From the NCBI GenBank assembly GCA_021777535.1, contig JAJYDN010000020.1, forward strand, positions 1 to 41,330: DNA of 41,330 bases. The letters are read 5' to 3'. This document shows, in pieces, positions 9,185 to 17,562 of the stretch (its first letter is position 1; each line of letters begins with the position of its first letter). The DNA comes from Pseudomonadota bacterium. Lineage in GTDB: Bacteria > Pseudomonadota > Gammaproteobacteria > Acidiferrobacterales > Acidiferrobacteraceae. The notes below the pieces were generated by a model, which had not been told where the DNA came from, did not search any database, and worked only from the letters and a program-made list of their open reading frames with translations. A program made the position numbers and the translations under genes.

Positions 9185-11944
9185 GTGCCCAGAACCTTCA
9201 ACTGGGGCATTGCCCGTAATGGTGCCGTTCTGCTCGCCACCATGGGCATCTGCCATGCCCGCCCCGTCCAGAATACGCGTGACGTCACGTCTGCCACCTG
9301 CATAAATTCCGCCAATGCCGTCCTTTTCATGCACACACTGCCGACCGGGCGGGTGGCAGGTCCGGTCGGGTGCATCAACGGAACGGCGAATTTTGCGACC
9401 GCGGTCCTCGCCCACGGCCATACCGTGTACGTTCTGGCCAACGGCGCGACCAACGCCCAGACGATCAGTCTCTACGATGCGCAGAACCTGCGCCGGGAGC
9501 AGCAGATTGCGGCGTACCGCCCGGGGCATGGCCCGCAGACGGCGAGACCCGCACTCGTCATTCCGCGGCAGAGCTTCTTCCAGGGCCTGGCCCTGTCGGC
9601 AGACGGGGATATCTACGCGGCGGGGGGCGCCACCAACGACGTGGCGGCGTTCCGCGTACGCAACGGGCACCCGGAACTGCTTCGCCGCTATGCCCTCCAC
9701 TGGCAGCCCTTTCCCCAAGCCCAGTATCCCTATCACTACCAGGGTCACCACGCCGGCAAGCCCCGGCGCTTTTATCCGGACGCCATCGTGCCCGGTCCCC
9801 ATGGCAAACACCTGTACGTGACCGGCATGCTCGCCAACAGTATTGCGCGCATAAACCTGCGTACCGGCCACACGCTCTACCGCAACGTCGGCCCCTACCC
9901 CTATGCGGCCACCTTGGCCGATCACGGCCACCGTCTGGCCGTAAGCCTGTGGGCGAGCAACAGTGTCGCGATCGTCGACCCGCGCACGCTCAAGGTTCTG
10001 GGCCGGGTGGCCGTGGGGCCCGGCGCCACAGCCACCGATCGCGCCGCGGGCGTACACCCGACGGCGGTTGCGGCCCTCCGCCACAGCGCGCTTCTCTTCG
10101 TCACACTGGCCAATGCCGACCGCGTGGCAGAGATCGACACGCGAACCATGCGGCTTGTGCGCATCCTGAACGACAGCCCGTATCCTGGCGCACCGCCGGG
10201 CAGCTATCCGGATGCGCTGGCCATGCGCCGCGGTCATCTGTTCGTCGCCAACGCCGGCAACAATGATATCGCCGTATTCAACCTCCGCACCGGCAAGCCG
10301 GAGGGGCTGATTCCGACCGGCTGGTATCCCACGGCCATCACGGCCACCGCCCACACGCTCTACGCAGTCGCCGCCAAGGGTCTCGGCTCCGGCCCCAACG
10401 TCGAACATCAGTGGGTGGGGAACATGATGAATGGCCTGATCCAGAAGATCCCGCTCGCAGACCTCGATCGCCATCTTGCACGCTGGACCCGGCTTGCCCT
10501 GCGGCATGACGGCTTTACCGCAGCCGAACGTGCCGGGCGTGCGCGCGAAAACCGCCGCATCGGTGCGTTTCTGCGGCGCCATATCCACTACGTGGTCTTC
10601 ATTCTGCGCGAAAACAAGACGTTCGACGAAGACCTTGGCGACTACCGGGCGGCCGGGTCCTGGGCGGATCCGCGCCTCGACCTCTATGGCCCGCGCGAAC
10701 TGCCCAACCTGTATGCGCTCGCCGGACGCTATACCCTTTTCGCGCACTTCATGGCCGACGGCGAAGTGACGGCCCAGGGCCATCAGTGGACCACGGGCGC
10801 ATCCGACTCCGACTTCGTTCAGCGTACCTGGCCCGAGTACTACTCTGACCGCGGCCTGGTCGCCAACCCGGGCTGGACCCAGTCACTGATCCCGGGGGGC
10901 GCAAGCGGCACCGGCGGCATGCCCCTCGGGGCCGACGATCCGTACGCCATCTACCAGGACCTGTCTGTCCTTGGCAAATGGTCGAACCCGTGGGTGAGTT
11001 ATCCGGGGCGCCTGTTCCTCTTCAATGACCTGCTCGCACATCGGGTGTCGTTCGAAGACTTCGGGGAGTTCGTTTCGCGCAGCCGCGCCGGCACCATCTC
11101 GCAGGCGATGAAGGCCCATCTCGCGGTCAGCTACCCGGGATGGGACCGCATGATACTGGACACATTGCGTGTCCGGCTTGCCATCCGCTGGCTGAAGGAA
11201 CACCCGGGCCGCGCCTTTCCGCATTTCATCTACATATGGCTGCCCGATGACCATACGGCCGGCCGGGAGGCCTGCTATTACAGTCCGGATTACTATGTGG
11301 CCAATAATGACTACGCCACCGCCCGGTTCATCCATTATCTCTCGCGCACGCCGCAGTGGCGCCACATGGTGGTCTTTCTGACCGAAGACGATGCGCAATC
11401 GGGGGCCGATCACATCAATGCCCATCGCACATTTGCGCTCGCCATAAGTCCCTGGATCCGCCGCGGGCGGATCGAGACGCACGCATACTCGCAGGTGAAT
11501 ATCCTGAAAACCACCGAAGAGATTCTGGGTCTGCCGCCCTTATCCCAGTGGGATCAGAACGCCGCGGTCTTCTCCGGGATCTGGTCGCGCACACCGGATT
11601 TCGCGCCGGCACCGGTATTGCCGATACGCGTCCCCGTGCGTTTCAATGCCGGCGCCTGCACCAACTACACTTTGCTGCGCCGTGAGGCGGGAGCCGTCGG
11701 GCATGTGCTCTCGCCGCGCTGGTACCGCTCCCATACCGGCGTGCACGGCCGGCACCTGCCGCCACCCCTGGAGGCCTACGCACCGACAACCCTGCTCAAG
11801 GTCCCGGGCGACGTACAGATGCGCCAGGAATGGATCGCCACGAAAGGCCGTGCATCCTACCAGCGCGTACAACGGTACGTCGCCCGCCTTGCCGCCCGCC
11901 ATCATGCGCCAGGGGTCGCGTTCGAGGCCGCAGACGGCGATTAG
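9185..11944 (+). CDS. Exported YncE-like beta-propeller / phosphoesterase (alkaline phosphatase-like) protein
   Basis: A 919-residue protein from a GTG start at 9185, with AAGGAG about ten bases upstream. The first 25 residues form a signal peptide ending near ICHA. The N-terminal half is a beta-propeller of the YncE/lactonase type, with recurring blades such as LYVTGMLANSIARINLRTG, AVSLWASNSVAIVDPRTL and LFVANAGNNDIAVFNLRTG. The C-terminal half is a PF04185-like phosphoesterase: the nucleophile-region motif is VVFILRENKTFDEDLGDY, and later TEDDAQSGADHINAHRT gives the metal-binding D and H residues. This bifunctional architecture is widespread but its substrate is unknown. The frame is open upstream to 8897, but that part has no signal peptide and no family similarity. 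It converges on the diguanylate cyclase gene with a 58-base gap. Confidence 0.88.
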   Translation: MPRTFNWGIARNGAVLLATMGICHARPVQNTRDVTSATCINSANAVLFMHTLPTGRVAGPVGCINGTANFATAVLAHGHTVYVLANGATNAQTISLYDAQNLRREQQIAAYRPGHGPQTARPALVIPRQSFFQGLALSADGDIYAAGGATNDVAAFRVRNGHPELLRRYALHWQPFPQAQYPYHYQGHHAGKPRRFYPDAIVPGPHGKHLYVTGMLANSIARINLRTGHTLYRNVGPYPYAATLADHGHRLAVSLWASNSVAIVDPRTLKVLGRVAVGPGATATDRAAGVHPTAVAALRHSALLFVTLANADRVAEIDTRTMRLVRILNDSPYPGAPPGSYPDALAMRRGHLFVANAGNNDIAVFNLRTGKPEGLIPTGWYPTAITATAHTLYAVAAKGLGSGPNVEHQWVGNMMNGLIQKIPLADLDRHLARWTRLALRHDGFTAAERAGRARENRRIGAFLRRHIHYVVFILRENKTFDEDLGDYRAAGSWADPRLDLYGPRELPNLYALAGRYTLFAHFMADGEVTAQGHQWTTGASDSDFVQRTWPEYYSDRGLVANPGWTQSLIPGGASGTGGMPLGADDPYAIYQDLSVLGKWSNPWVSYPGRLFLFNDLLAHRVSFEDFGEFVSRSRAGTISQAMKAHLAVSYPGWDRMILDTLRVRLAIRWLKEHPGRAFPHFIYIWLPDDHTAGREACYYSPDYYVANNDYATARFIHYLSRTPQWRHMVVFLTEDDAQSGADHINAHRTFALAISPWIRRGRIETHAYSQVNILKTTEEILGLPPLSQWDQNAAVFSGIWSRTPDFAPAPVLPIRVPVRFNAGACTNYTLLRREAGAVGHVLSPRWYRSHTGVHGRHLPPPLEAYAPTTLLKVPGDVQMRQEWIATKGRASYQRVQRYVARLAARHHAPGVAFEAADGD

Positions 11945-12002
11945 GCCAATCCTGCTCGAGCCCCGGACGGAACCCATCTGGCCGCCCGGCTGCGGGTCTC
12001 GC

Positions 12003-13607
12003 TCAATCCTCGTGCGCCGGCAGCGGGCTTGCGCCCCCGCCACCGGCTCCGCGCGGCTCATAGATCCGTACCCACCCATCGGCGCGGTTGGCCTTTGCGG
12101 CATACATGGACTGATCCGCGTGCCGCAGCAAACCCTCCGCATCCTCATCATCGAGCGGGTAGACTGTCAGCCCGAGACTCACATAGACCTGCAGGGCGAG
12201 TTCGCCCACGATAAAAGGATCCGCCAGGACTGTGCGGATATGCTCGATGACCGGCCGCAAATCGTCGGGCGTCTGCAATCCCTCGATTACCAGCACGAAT
12301 TCGTCACCACCGAGCCGCACGATCCTGTCCGTGCCCCGCATGGTCCGCTTGAGCCGCACCGCGAGCTCCTTCAGGATGGTGTCTCCGGCCGGGTGGCCGT
12401 AAAGATCGTTAATCAACTTGAAATCGTTTACGTCCAGAAATCCGATCGCAAGCAGCCGGCGGTAACGCCGCGCGCGCTCCATTGCCCGCTTCAGGACGGG
12501 CATCAGACTCGACCGGTTCAACAGGCCTGTCAGCGGATCATGGACAACGAGGCTGCGCAGTATGGTTTTTTGACGCTCTTTTTCTTCTTCCCAGCGGCGC
12601 GTGAGAAGCTGTATCCGATAATACGCAAGCGCGCTGAAGAGCAGCGCAGCAAGCAGAAAGAAAAAGGGGATTTCGACCAGACGGTGCCACCACGTGAACA
12701 GTTCCTGCCGGCGTGGAATGTCGGCGAATGCGGTAAGCGGATAACGCCGCACGCGCTGATAGGCACCAAAGCGGTACTCCTTGTCCGCACTGACAAACCC
12801 ATCGAATGATCCCCTGACACGCCCCTGATCCATCGCAAGCGTCCGGGCAAGAACGCCCGTCTGGGCGCGCGCCACGAGCGCCTGCAGGTTGCCCAGGGGG
12901 ATGGGTGTGCGCGCCTCCAGGTAAAAATCGTTGCGCAACAAGCCGATCGCAAGACCGGGAATGAGCAGGGAACGCGGGAGAATCCGGTTGAAGTCCCGGA
13001 ATCCCAGAACCTCCACGATCATGAACTGGGGTCCGCCACCGCTCCGCGAGGCCGTGTACGTCACAGGCACCACCCAGTCTTTTGTCTGCGGATCATAGAG
13101 TGGCCGATCGATCGACAACCCCGGCACGCGCGCCGAGCGCCGCAGATCCGTCTGCATGCGGGGACTTTTCTGCAGGTCTTGCAAGAGCCGCGAGGCCACC
13201 GGAGCCGCCGCCACCAGCCGCCCGGCCGGCGTCAGAAGCCCCACACTCTGGATAGCAGGCGAAGCGTGCAGATATCGGCCGAACAGCGAGCGGGCGGCAC
13301 GGGCGCGGTGAACGGCCGATTGCTGCCGCAACTGCGCGGCCAGGAACGCCATGCGCGCACGCTGATCGTCAAGGAATTCATGGGTGGCGTGGGCAATCAT
13401 CGTTGCCACCAGCGCGAGCCGCGCGTGCCTGTCTTCCTGATAGCGGACCCAGGAATGCCACCCGTAGGTGCAGGCAAACGCGACCGTACCGACCAGGCCG
13501 AACCAATAGGCGACCGCCAGGGTGTGGCGATGTGAGACGAGCGCGGGATGGTGGCGCCGGACCGGAGCCAGTTCGCTTGCCGACCCCGCCTGCTTCTTGT
13601 GTGCCAT
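12003..13607 (-). CDS. Membrane-bound diguanylate cyclase with periplasmic sensor domain
   Basis: A 534-residue signalling protein that should make cyclic di-GMP. TM1 is about residues 30-48, a periplasmic sensor domain (probably dCache-like) runs to about 305, and TM2 is about 312-333. A short charged linker leads to the GGDEF domain (about 355-520). The active-site motif is intact (RLGGDEF, residues 431-437). The RxxD inhibitory site, RGTD at 424-427, lies five residues before GGDEF, so product inhibition is expected. No EAL domain is present. The ATG at 13607 follows a GGAAAGGGGGG ribosome-binding stretch. The sensed signal is unknown and no dedicated partner is adjacent. Confidence 0.92.
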   Translation of the reverse strand: MAHKKQAGSASELAPVRRHHPALVSHRHTLAVAYWFGLVGTVAFACTYGWHSWVRYQEDRHARLALVATMIAHATHEFLDDQRARMAFLAAQLRQQSAVHRARAARSLFGRYLHASPAIQSVGLLTPAGRLVAAAPVASRLLQDLQKSPRMQTDLRRSARVPGLSIDRPLYDPQTKDWVVPVTYTASRSGGGPQFMIVEVLGFRDFNRILPRSLLIPGLAIGLLRNDFYLEARTPIPLGNLQALVARAQTGVLARTLAMDQGRVRGSFDGFVSADKEYRFGAYQRVRRYPLTAFADIPRRQELFTWWHRLVEIPFFFLLAALLFSALAYYRIQLLTRRWEEEKERQKTILRSLVVHDPLTGLLNRSSLMPVLKRAMERARRYRRLLAIGFLDVNDFKLINDLYGHPAGDTILKELAVRLKRTMRGTDRIVRLGGDEFVLVIEGLQTPDDLRPVIEHIRTVLADPFIVGELALQVYVSLGLTVYPLDDEDAEGLLRHADQSMYAAKANRADGWVRIYEPRGAGGGGASPLPAHED

Positions 13608-14296
13608 GACCCCCCTTTCCTGGCCCTACTTTTTTATTTTCGTTCTATCGTAGGGCCGGTGTCTTGAGACGCGCGCCCGCATGCGTCCCCTCTTTCAAGC
13701 ATAGCCAAAATAGGCGCATGCAGCTGCGCACGGATCCGCCGGGCAGCAGGCCCGGGGGCCCGCCACATGGGTCCTGGGCGCGCGCAGAACAGCGCCCCTG
13801 AAGCGCCATGCCATGCGCCAGACGGTCTTCTGGGACCTGCGGATCCCTCTGCTGCGGCAAACAAATGTATGGTCCGCCCGGTGTGCTGCGACCGGTGGCC
13901 ACGGCAACCCCTGCCGGCGCCGCGCAGGACAAACGGCGGCGGACCGGTCCGTCCGGCAACGAGAAGTCTCGGCACCGTCCATGGTCATGCGCCGCCGCGG
14001 TCCATCAGCTCCCTGGAAGGGCGCGCGCCTGCGCAAGAGATGGCCGGCATGCGGCGTGGGCGCCTGCGCCCGCACGAAACCGGCCGCCAGCAAGGCCCAT
14101 CAGGCCCGCCTTCTGCAAACGGTCATGCCGCCGGCCCACAGGGCGGACAACGGCCGCCGGGACGCCACCGGGAATCCGCCGCCGCCCCGGGATGCCAGAC
14201 CGCGCACTATACAGCACCACAGGAAATTGTGGGCACGATGATGACGGATGGTTACCCTTGCGCCGCCACACCCGCAGGCGGTCTGCGCCAAAGCGC
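13608..14296. other. Long non-coding stretch with one inverted repeat near the cyclase start
   Basis: No supported gene in about 690 bases; the open frames are low-complexity Arg/Gly/Pro shadows. GGCCCTAC (13622-13629) and GTAGGGCC (13650-13657) are perfect 8-base inverted repeats around an AT-rich 20-base core. This is the right place for an operator or promoter of the cyclase gene. The rest holds nothing I recognise. Confidence 0.4.
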
Positions 14297-14324
14297 TTGA
14301 CAGCCACATGCCCGGCGGTATGCT
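14297..14324 (+). promoter_or_regulatory. Sigma-70-type promoter
   Basis: TTGACA (14297-14302), a 16-base spacer and TATGCT (14319-14324) form a near-consensus promoter. It would start transcription at about the first base of the TetR remnant and could now drive the potassium channel gene 200 bases downstream. Confidence 0.6.
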
Positions 14325-14331
14325 GGTCATT

Positions 14332-14538
14332 ATGGAATGTTCCCCGAGCGGCTCCAGGCGTGCGGCCTTGCTGGATGCCGCCTTCCGTGAAATCCATCGC
14401 CACACGTTCCAGGGCGCCAACCCGAGCCGGATCCCGGCTGAAACCGGACCTGCAAAAAAACATCCGGCGCCCGCATGCCTCCTCCGGATGCGCAGCGGAT
14501 CGTGCGGCCATCGGCAAAGCGGCCCCTCCCGCCCATGA
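14332..14538 (+). pseudogene. Remnant of a TetR-family regulator
   Basis: The first 40 or so residues (SGSRRAALLDAAFREIHRHT, then FQGANPSRIPAETGP) match the N-terminal helix-turn-helix region of TetR regulators, whose usual form is AALLDAAFxEIHRxGFQGASLxRILAxTGLTKGALYHHF. Here the Leu residues of the recognition region have become Pro. The sequence then diverges exactly where GALYHHF should be, and the frame ends after 68 codons with no ligand domain. It sits behind a good promoter and its last bases touch the start of the Kch gene. I read it as a decayed regulator. Confidence 0.6.
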
Positions 14539-15764
14539 CGAAGCACGACAACTCGTTCCCGCAGCTTTTTAAGTGGAGCCGAATCGACCGCCTGCGCCAG
14601 TGGTGGCGCGCCCGCCATGCCGCCCTTCACAGCGACGACTGGTTCCCGCACTGGCCCCTGGCGCTCGCGGTGGCCATTCTCGGCCTTTTGAACCTTGCGC
14701 CTCTCATAACCTTGGCGGGATTGCCCACACCGTCGCGGGCCCTGGCAGACCTCCTCAGTACGAGCGCACTGCGGGGCATCCCGCAGGTGATCACGGGCGC
14801 CATTCTCGTGGTCATGGCCATCGGGCTCGTTCTGCGCTCCCGGCTGTCGTGGGCGGTAACCATCGTGGTGGCGGCGGCCAGTCTCGCCATCGCCTTGCAT
14901 GGCCACCTGCAGTCTTCCGTGTGGGCAGCCTTCAATGGCGTCACACTGCTCGCGCTCCTCGTCTTTCAGCGGCATTTCGACCGTTCGAGCCTCGCGGCCG
15001 GGACACTGTTTGCCGCCATCAGCGTGCTCCTGCTGATCGGCTACGCCGTATTTGGCTCTCTGGTCCTCGGCGGCGGCTTCTCGCCGCCCATCATGACGCT
15101 CCCGACCGCCTTGTACTTCGCAGTGGAGACGATGTCGACGGTGGGCTACGGCGACATCGTCCCGAAAACGACAGACGCGCGCCTTTTTGTCATTTCGCTC
15201 ATAATCCTTGGCATCACGGTGTTCGCCACATCCATCTCGGCGGTCATCGTGCCCGCGGTAACCAACCGCCTGCAGCGGCTCATGAAAGGGGACAAGCAAA
15301 AGATGCAGCGCAAGAATCACTATGTGATCATCGGCGACACACCCCTGGCCCGCAATACATGCCGTGAATTGCTCCAGCGCCACCTGCCCGTCACGGTCAT
15401 TACGCCCGCCGCGAGTCCCGGTGCGGACTGGCAGGGCGCCGACATCCTGGTGGGCGATCCGAGCGACCCGGATGTACTGCGTACCGCCGGTGTCCCGGAG
15501 GCGGTCGCCGTGCTCGCTCTCTGGGCGGACGATTCCGAAAATGCGTTTACGGTGCTTTCGGTCAAGGAACTCGGCGGATCGGCCCGCACCGTCGCGGCCG
15601 TCAATCACAGCCGGAACATGGCGCGCGTGCGCAGCGTTCGCCCGGACATGGTCATTGCGCCCCAGGTCATGGGCGGCGAACTGCTGGCCATGGCGCTCAA
15701 CGGAGAACGCCTTGATAACGAAGACGTGATGACCCGCCTCTTCCACGCGAATGACCGGTCGTAA
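14535..15764 (+). CDS. kch: Kch-type potassium channel with TrkA-N (RCK) domain
   Basis: A 409-residue inner-membrane ion channel. Several hydrophobic helices (starting PLALAVAILGLLNLAPLITL) precede a pore region with the K+ selectivity filter TVGYGD in FAVETMSTVGYGDIVPKT. After the last helix comes a cytosolic Rossmann/RCK domain from NHYVIIGDTPLARNTCREL. The downstream segments (ADDSENAFTVLSVKEL, HSRNMARVRSVRPDMVIAPQ, MGGELLAMALNGE) parallel E. coli Kch closely. The glycine motif of the nucleotide site is reduced (GDTPLARN instead of GxGxxG), as in E. coli Kch. I chose the ATG at 14535; an upstream in-frame start at 14475 overlaps the TetR remnant. Its ribosome-binding site is weak. Confidence 0.88.
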   Translation: MTKHDNSFPQLFKWSRIDRLRQWWRARHAALHSDDWFPHWPLALAVAILGLLNLAPLITLAGLPTPSRALADLLSTSALRGIPQVITGAILVVMAIGLVLRSRLSWAVTIVVAAASLAIALHGHLQSSVWAAFNGVTLLALLVFQRHFDRSSLAAGTLFAAISVLLLIGYAVFGSLVLGGGFSPPIMTLPTALYFAVETMSTVGYGDIVPKTTDARLFVISLIILGITVFATSISAVIVPAVTNRLQRLMKGDKQKMQRKNHYVIIGDTPLARNTCRELLQRHLPVTVITPAASPGADWQGADILVGDPSDPDVLRTAGVPEAVAVLALWADDSENAFTVLSVKELGGSARTVAAVNHSRNMARVRSVRPDMVIAPQVMGGELLAMALNGERLDNEDVMTRLFHANDRS

Positions 15765-15908
15765 GTCCGGGGCAAGCGCTCGTGACCACGGCGATTGACG
15801 CCGCGCAAGCCAGGCCCGGGGACACCCGGAACCCTGCCGCCATCTGCCCATGAAACCCCTGAGCCGCGCGGGACCAATCGATGCCGATGGATGCGCGGCC
15901 GCCGCGGC

Positions 15909-15937
15909 TTGACAGCCGCGGCCGCTTTCTCTAGCCT
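15909..15937 (+). promoter_or_regulatory. Promoter of the fluoride-responsive operon
   Basis: TTGACA (15909-15914), a 17-base spacer and TAGCCT (15932-15937) place the transcription start at about 15943, the first bases of the fluoride aptamer. The -35 box lies in the loop of a GC-rich hairpin (arms 15901-15909 and 15914-15922) that, with the following TTTCT, may also terminate the kch transcript. Confidence 0.65.
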
Positions 15938-15941
15938 GCAT

Positions 15942-16041
15942 GGGAAGGCGATGGGGTTCGCCTCACAACCGCCACACCGTGGCTGATGACTCCTACCGGA
16001 CACCCTCGCAAGAGGGGCATGGGTGCGCGCGCCGGTGGGAG
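15942..16041 (+). promoter_or_regulatory. Fluoride (crcB) riboswitch with candidate expression platform
   Basis: The aptamer core is present: GGCGATGGGGTTCGCC (15947-15962), then CCGCCACACCGTGGCTGATG and ACTCCTAC (ending 15996). These are the signature elements of the crcB motif. CTCCTACCGG (15990-15999) can pair over ten bases, with one G-U, with CCGGTGGGAG (16032-16041). This would pull apart the 3' strand of the aptamer and is a plausible OFF state. No T-run follows, so Rho or another mechanism may complete the switch. It precedes crcB by about 150 bases. Confidence 0.93.
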
Positions 16042-16192
16042 CTATTCGTTACCCGATAATCTCTCGCTCAGTGCCCGCGGCCGCGGGGATACCGATCACC
16101 GCACTTTAGGCTTGCCGTGGATAGACGCCACGCGCCCGCCCGTGCGCAGGTATCGATTTGGATTCTTTTCAACGCTGGGGATGCTTTCTATT

Positions 16193-16570
16193 ATGACCTA
16201 TGTGTATCTCACGATCTTTGCCATCGTCGGCGCGTTCGCGCGCTACGGCCAGACGTTGGCCGTCCAGGCGGCCGTGGGCACCGATTTTCCGTGGGCCACG
16301 CTGTCCATCAATGTGCTCGGCTGCTTTCTGATGGGGTTCCTGTTCTTTCTCACGCTGGAACGCGTCACCATCAGTCCCGAACTGCGTACGGGCATTCTGA
16401 CGGGCGGGCTCGGCGCCTATACGACATTTTCCACGTTTTCCGTAGAGACACTGAATCTCGTCGAAGCGGGCGAGCCCCTGAAGGCGGTCCTGTATGTTGG
16501 CGGCTCCGTGGTCTTGTGCCTGCTGGGCGTTTTCCTCGGGGCCTACCTTTCGCGCAATATCGGAGTGTGA
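16193..16570 (+). CDS. crcB: Fluoride ion channel CrcB/Fluc
   Basis: A 125-residue small membrane protein that exports fluoride as a dual-topology dimer. Four hydrophobic segments and the family signatures are visible: GAFARYGQTL, TLSINVLGCFLMGFLFF, and GGLGAYTTFSTFSVET with the polar/Phe track of the pore. The frame is open upstream to 15986, but that part overlaps the riboswitch, so the ATG at 16193 (or one at 16181) is the start. A single crcB gene means both orientations must be filled by the same polypeptide. Confidence 0.95.
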   Translation: MTYVYLTIFAIVGAFARYGQTLAVQAAVGTDFPWATLSINVLGCFLMGFLFFLTLERVTISPELRTGILTGGLGAYTTFSTFSVETLNLVEAGEPLKAVLYVGGSVVLCLLGVFLGAYLSRNIGV

Positions 16571-16571
16571 C

Positions 16572-16892
16572 ATGACGACAATCACCATTGTACGCATCTA
16601 CATCCAGGAAGGTGACAAGTATCATAGTCACAACCTTCTGAAGGAAATATTCCATACCCTTCACAACGAACACAAGGTGCGCGGGGTCACCGTGTTTCGC
16701 GGCATCGCGGGCTTTGGCAGCAAGGGCGAGGTGCACGCAGACGATTTGCTGCGCATAACCGCGCGCCTTCCCCTTGTCATCGAGTTCTTCGACGAACCTG
16801 AACGTGTCTCGGCCGTGCTGCCCGGCATCGAGGCCATGGTACCACCTGGACACGTCGTCTACTGGAACGCGCAGTGCAGTTGCGCGCCTTGA
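16572..16892 (+). CDS. DUF190 family protein of the fluoride operon
   Basis: A 106-residue soluble protein starting MTTITIVRIYIQEGDKYHSH. The central stretch (LLKEIFHTLHNEHKVRGVTV, then FRGIAGFGSKG) and PLVIEFFDEPERVSAVLP are typical of DUF190, which has a ferredoxin-like/GlnB-like fold. Its ATG follows the crcB stop directly. DUF190 genes are often found next to crcB, so a role in fluoride response is likely, but no biochemical activity can be read from the sequence. Confidence 0.88.
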   Translation: MTTITIVRIYIQEGDKYHSHNLLKEIFHTLHNEHKVRGVTVFRGIAGFGSKGEVHADDLLRITARLPLVIEFFDEPERVSAVLPGIEAMVPPGHVVYWNAQCSCAP

Positions 16893-16909
16893 ACTGACGG
16901 GAAACCCGC

Positions 16910-16951
16910 AAGGGGGATCTGCCCGTGCTAGACTGCGGAGATCCCCCTTTT
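16910..16951 (+). terminator. Terminator of the crcB-DUF190 operon
   Basis: AAGGGGGATCT (16910-16920) and AGATCCCCCTT (16939-16949) are perfect 11-base inverted repeats followed by TT. The stem lies between the DUF190 stop and the next gene's ribosome-binding site. The 18-base loop is long for an intrinsic terminator, so a regulatory hairpin is possible. Confidence 0.6.
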
Positions 16952-16963
16952 CCTGGAGGCCAC

Positions 16964-17518
16964 ATGCCGACTGTAAGTTGCCATCCCCTCGCGCCGCACC
17001 GCAAACTCCGTATTCCCGACTGGTATGTTTCGGGCCTCATGCTGGATCGGGCGCTCGACGCCATTTTGCGCCGCGTACGCCTGTCCCGCGACTACGATAT
17101 TCCCTATCTGGCGGGCTACAGCCAGGACGGCCGCACGATCTACATCGACCGCCATCTCCCGGAGTCCTTCACGAACAACGACCGCACCGTGCAGGTCGAC
17201 CGCTACCTGATCCTTCACGAGTCCGTGGAAAAGTCCCTCCTGGATACACTCGGCCTCCATTATCTCCACGCCCACCAGATAGCCACCCGCGCGGAAGAGG
17301 CGGCGGTCCGCGCCGACCGCGTTTCCTGGCGCGCCTACGATCGCTTCATGCAGCAATACGTCAAATCGATCGGCGACGAACGGCTTGTCTGCGTGCCCGA
17401 AGACCTCGACTTCAAGCCCTACCGGGATGAACACGACAAGGCCCTCATGCAGCGCATGGAGACGGCAGAAGGGGACGACGCACCCCGCGCAGCGAAATCC
17501 CGGAAAAAGAAGAGCTAG
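16964..17518 (+). CDS. Conserved protein of unknown function
   Basis: A 184-residue soluble protein with ATG at 16964 behind GGAGG. I do not know its function, but it resembles conserved hypothetical proteins with the pattern IPYLAGYSQDGRTIYIDRHL, then LHESVEKSLLDTLGLHYLHA and HQIATRAEEAAV, then FMQQYVKSIGDERLVCVPED and LDFKPYRDEHDK. The HESVEKS stretch and nearby His residues could bind metal; that is inference. The C terminus is a Lys-rich tail. It follows the fluoride operon after a hairpin, so it may be transcribed separately. Confidence 0.75.
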   Translation: MPTVSCHPLAPHRKLRIPDWYVSGLMLDRALDAILRRVRLSRDYDIPYLAGYSQDGRTIYIDRHLPESFTNNDRTVQVDRYLILHESVEKSLLDTLGLHYLHAHQIATRAEEAAVRADRVSWRAYDRFMQQYVKSIGDERLVCVPEDLDFKPYRDEHDKALMQRMETAEGDDAPRAAKSRKKKS

Positions 17519-17562
17519 GCGGCCGCGGAGCGGGCGCCTTTACGCCCGCGCTTGGGGGCCGC
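17519..17562. terminator. Hairpin between convergent genes
   Basis: GCGGGCG (17530-17536) and CGCCCGC (17543-17549) form an inner stem, flanked by GCGGCC (17519-17524) and GGCCGC (17557-17562). It fills the gap between two converging genes. It has no T-run, so termination is only suggested. Confidence 0.45.

Noticed and set aside
9080-10783. 567-codon minus-strand open frame inside the phosphoesterase gene
   Set aside because: Composition is that of an antisense shadow, it has no ribosome-binding site, and the plus-strand protein has clear repeats and motifs.
14430-14465. Minus-strand SGFSRD-type signature resembling a REP-like repeat
   Set aside because: It is a short coincidence within the TetR remnant; no second copy is seen in the window.
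14100-15941. Long minus-strand open frame opposite the potassium channel gene
   Set aside because: The translation is rich in Arg, His, Gly and Asp with no family resemblance, while the plus strand encodes a clear Kch protein. It is an antisense shadow caused by GC-rich codon use.
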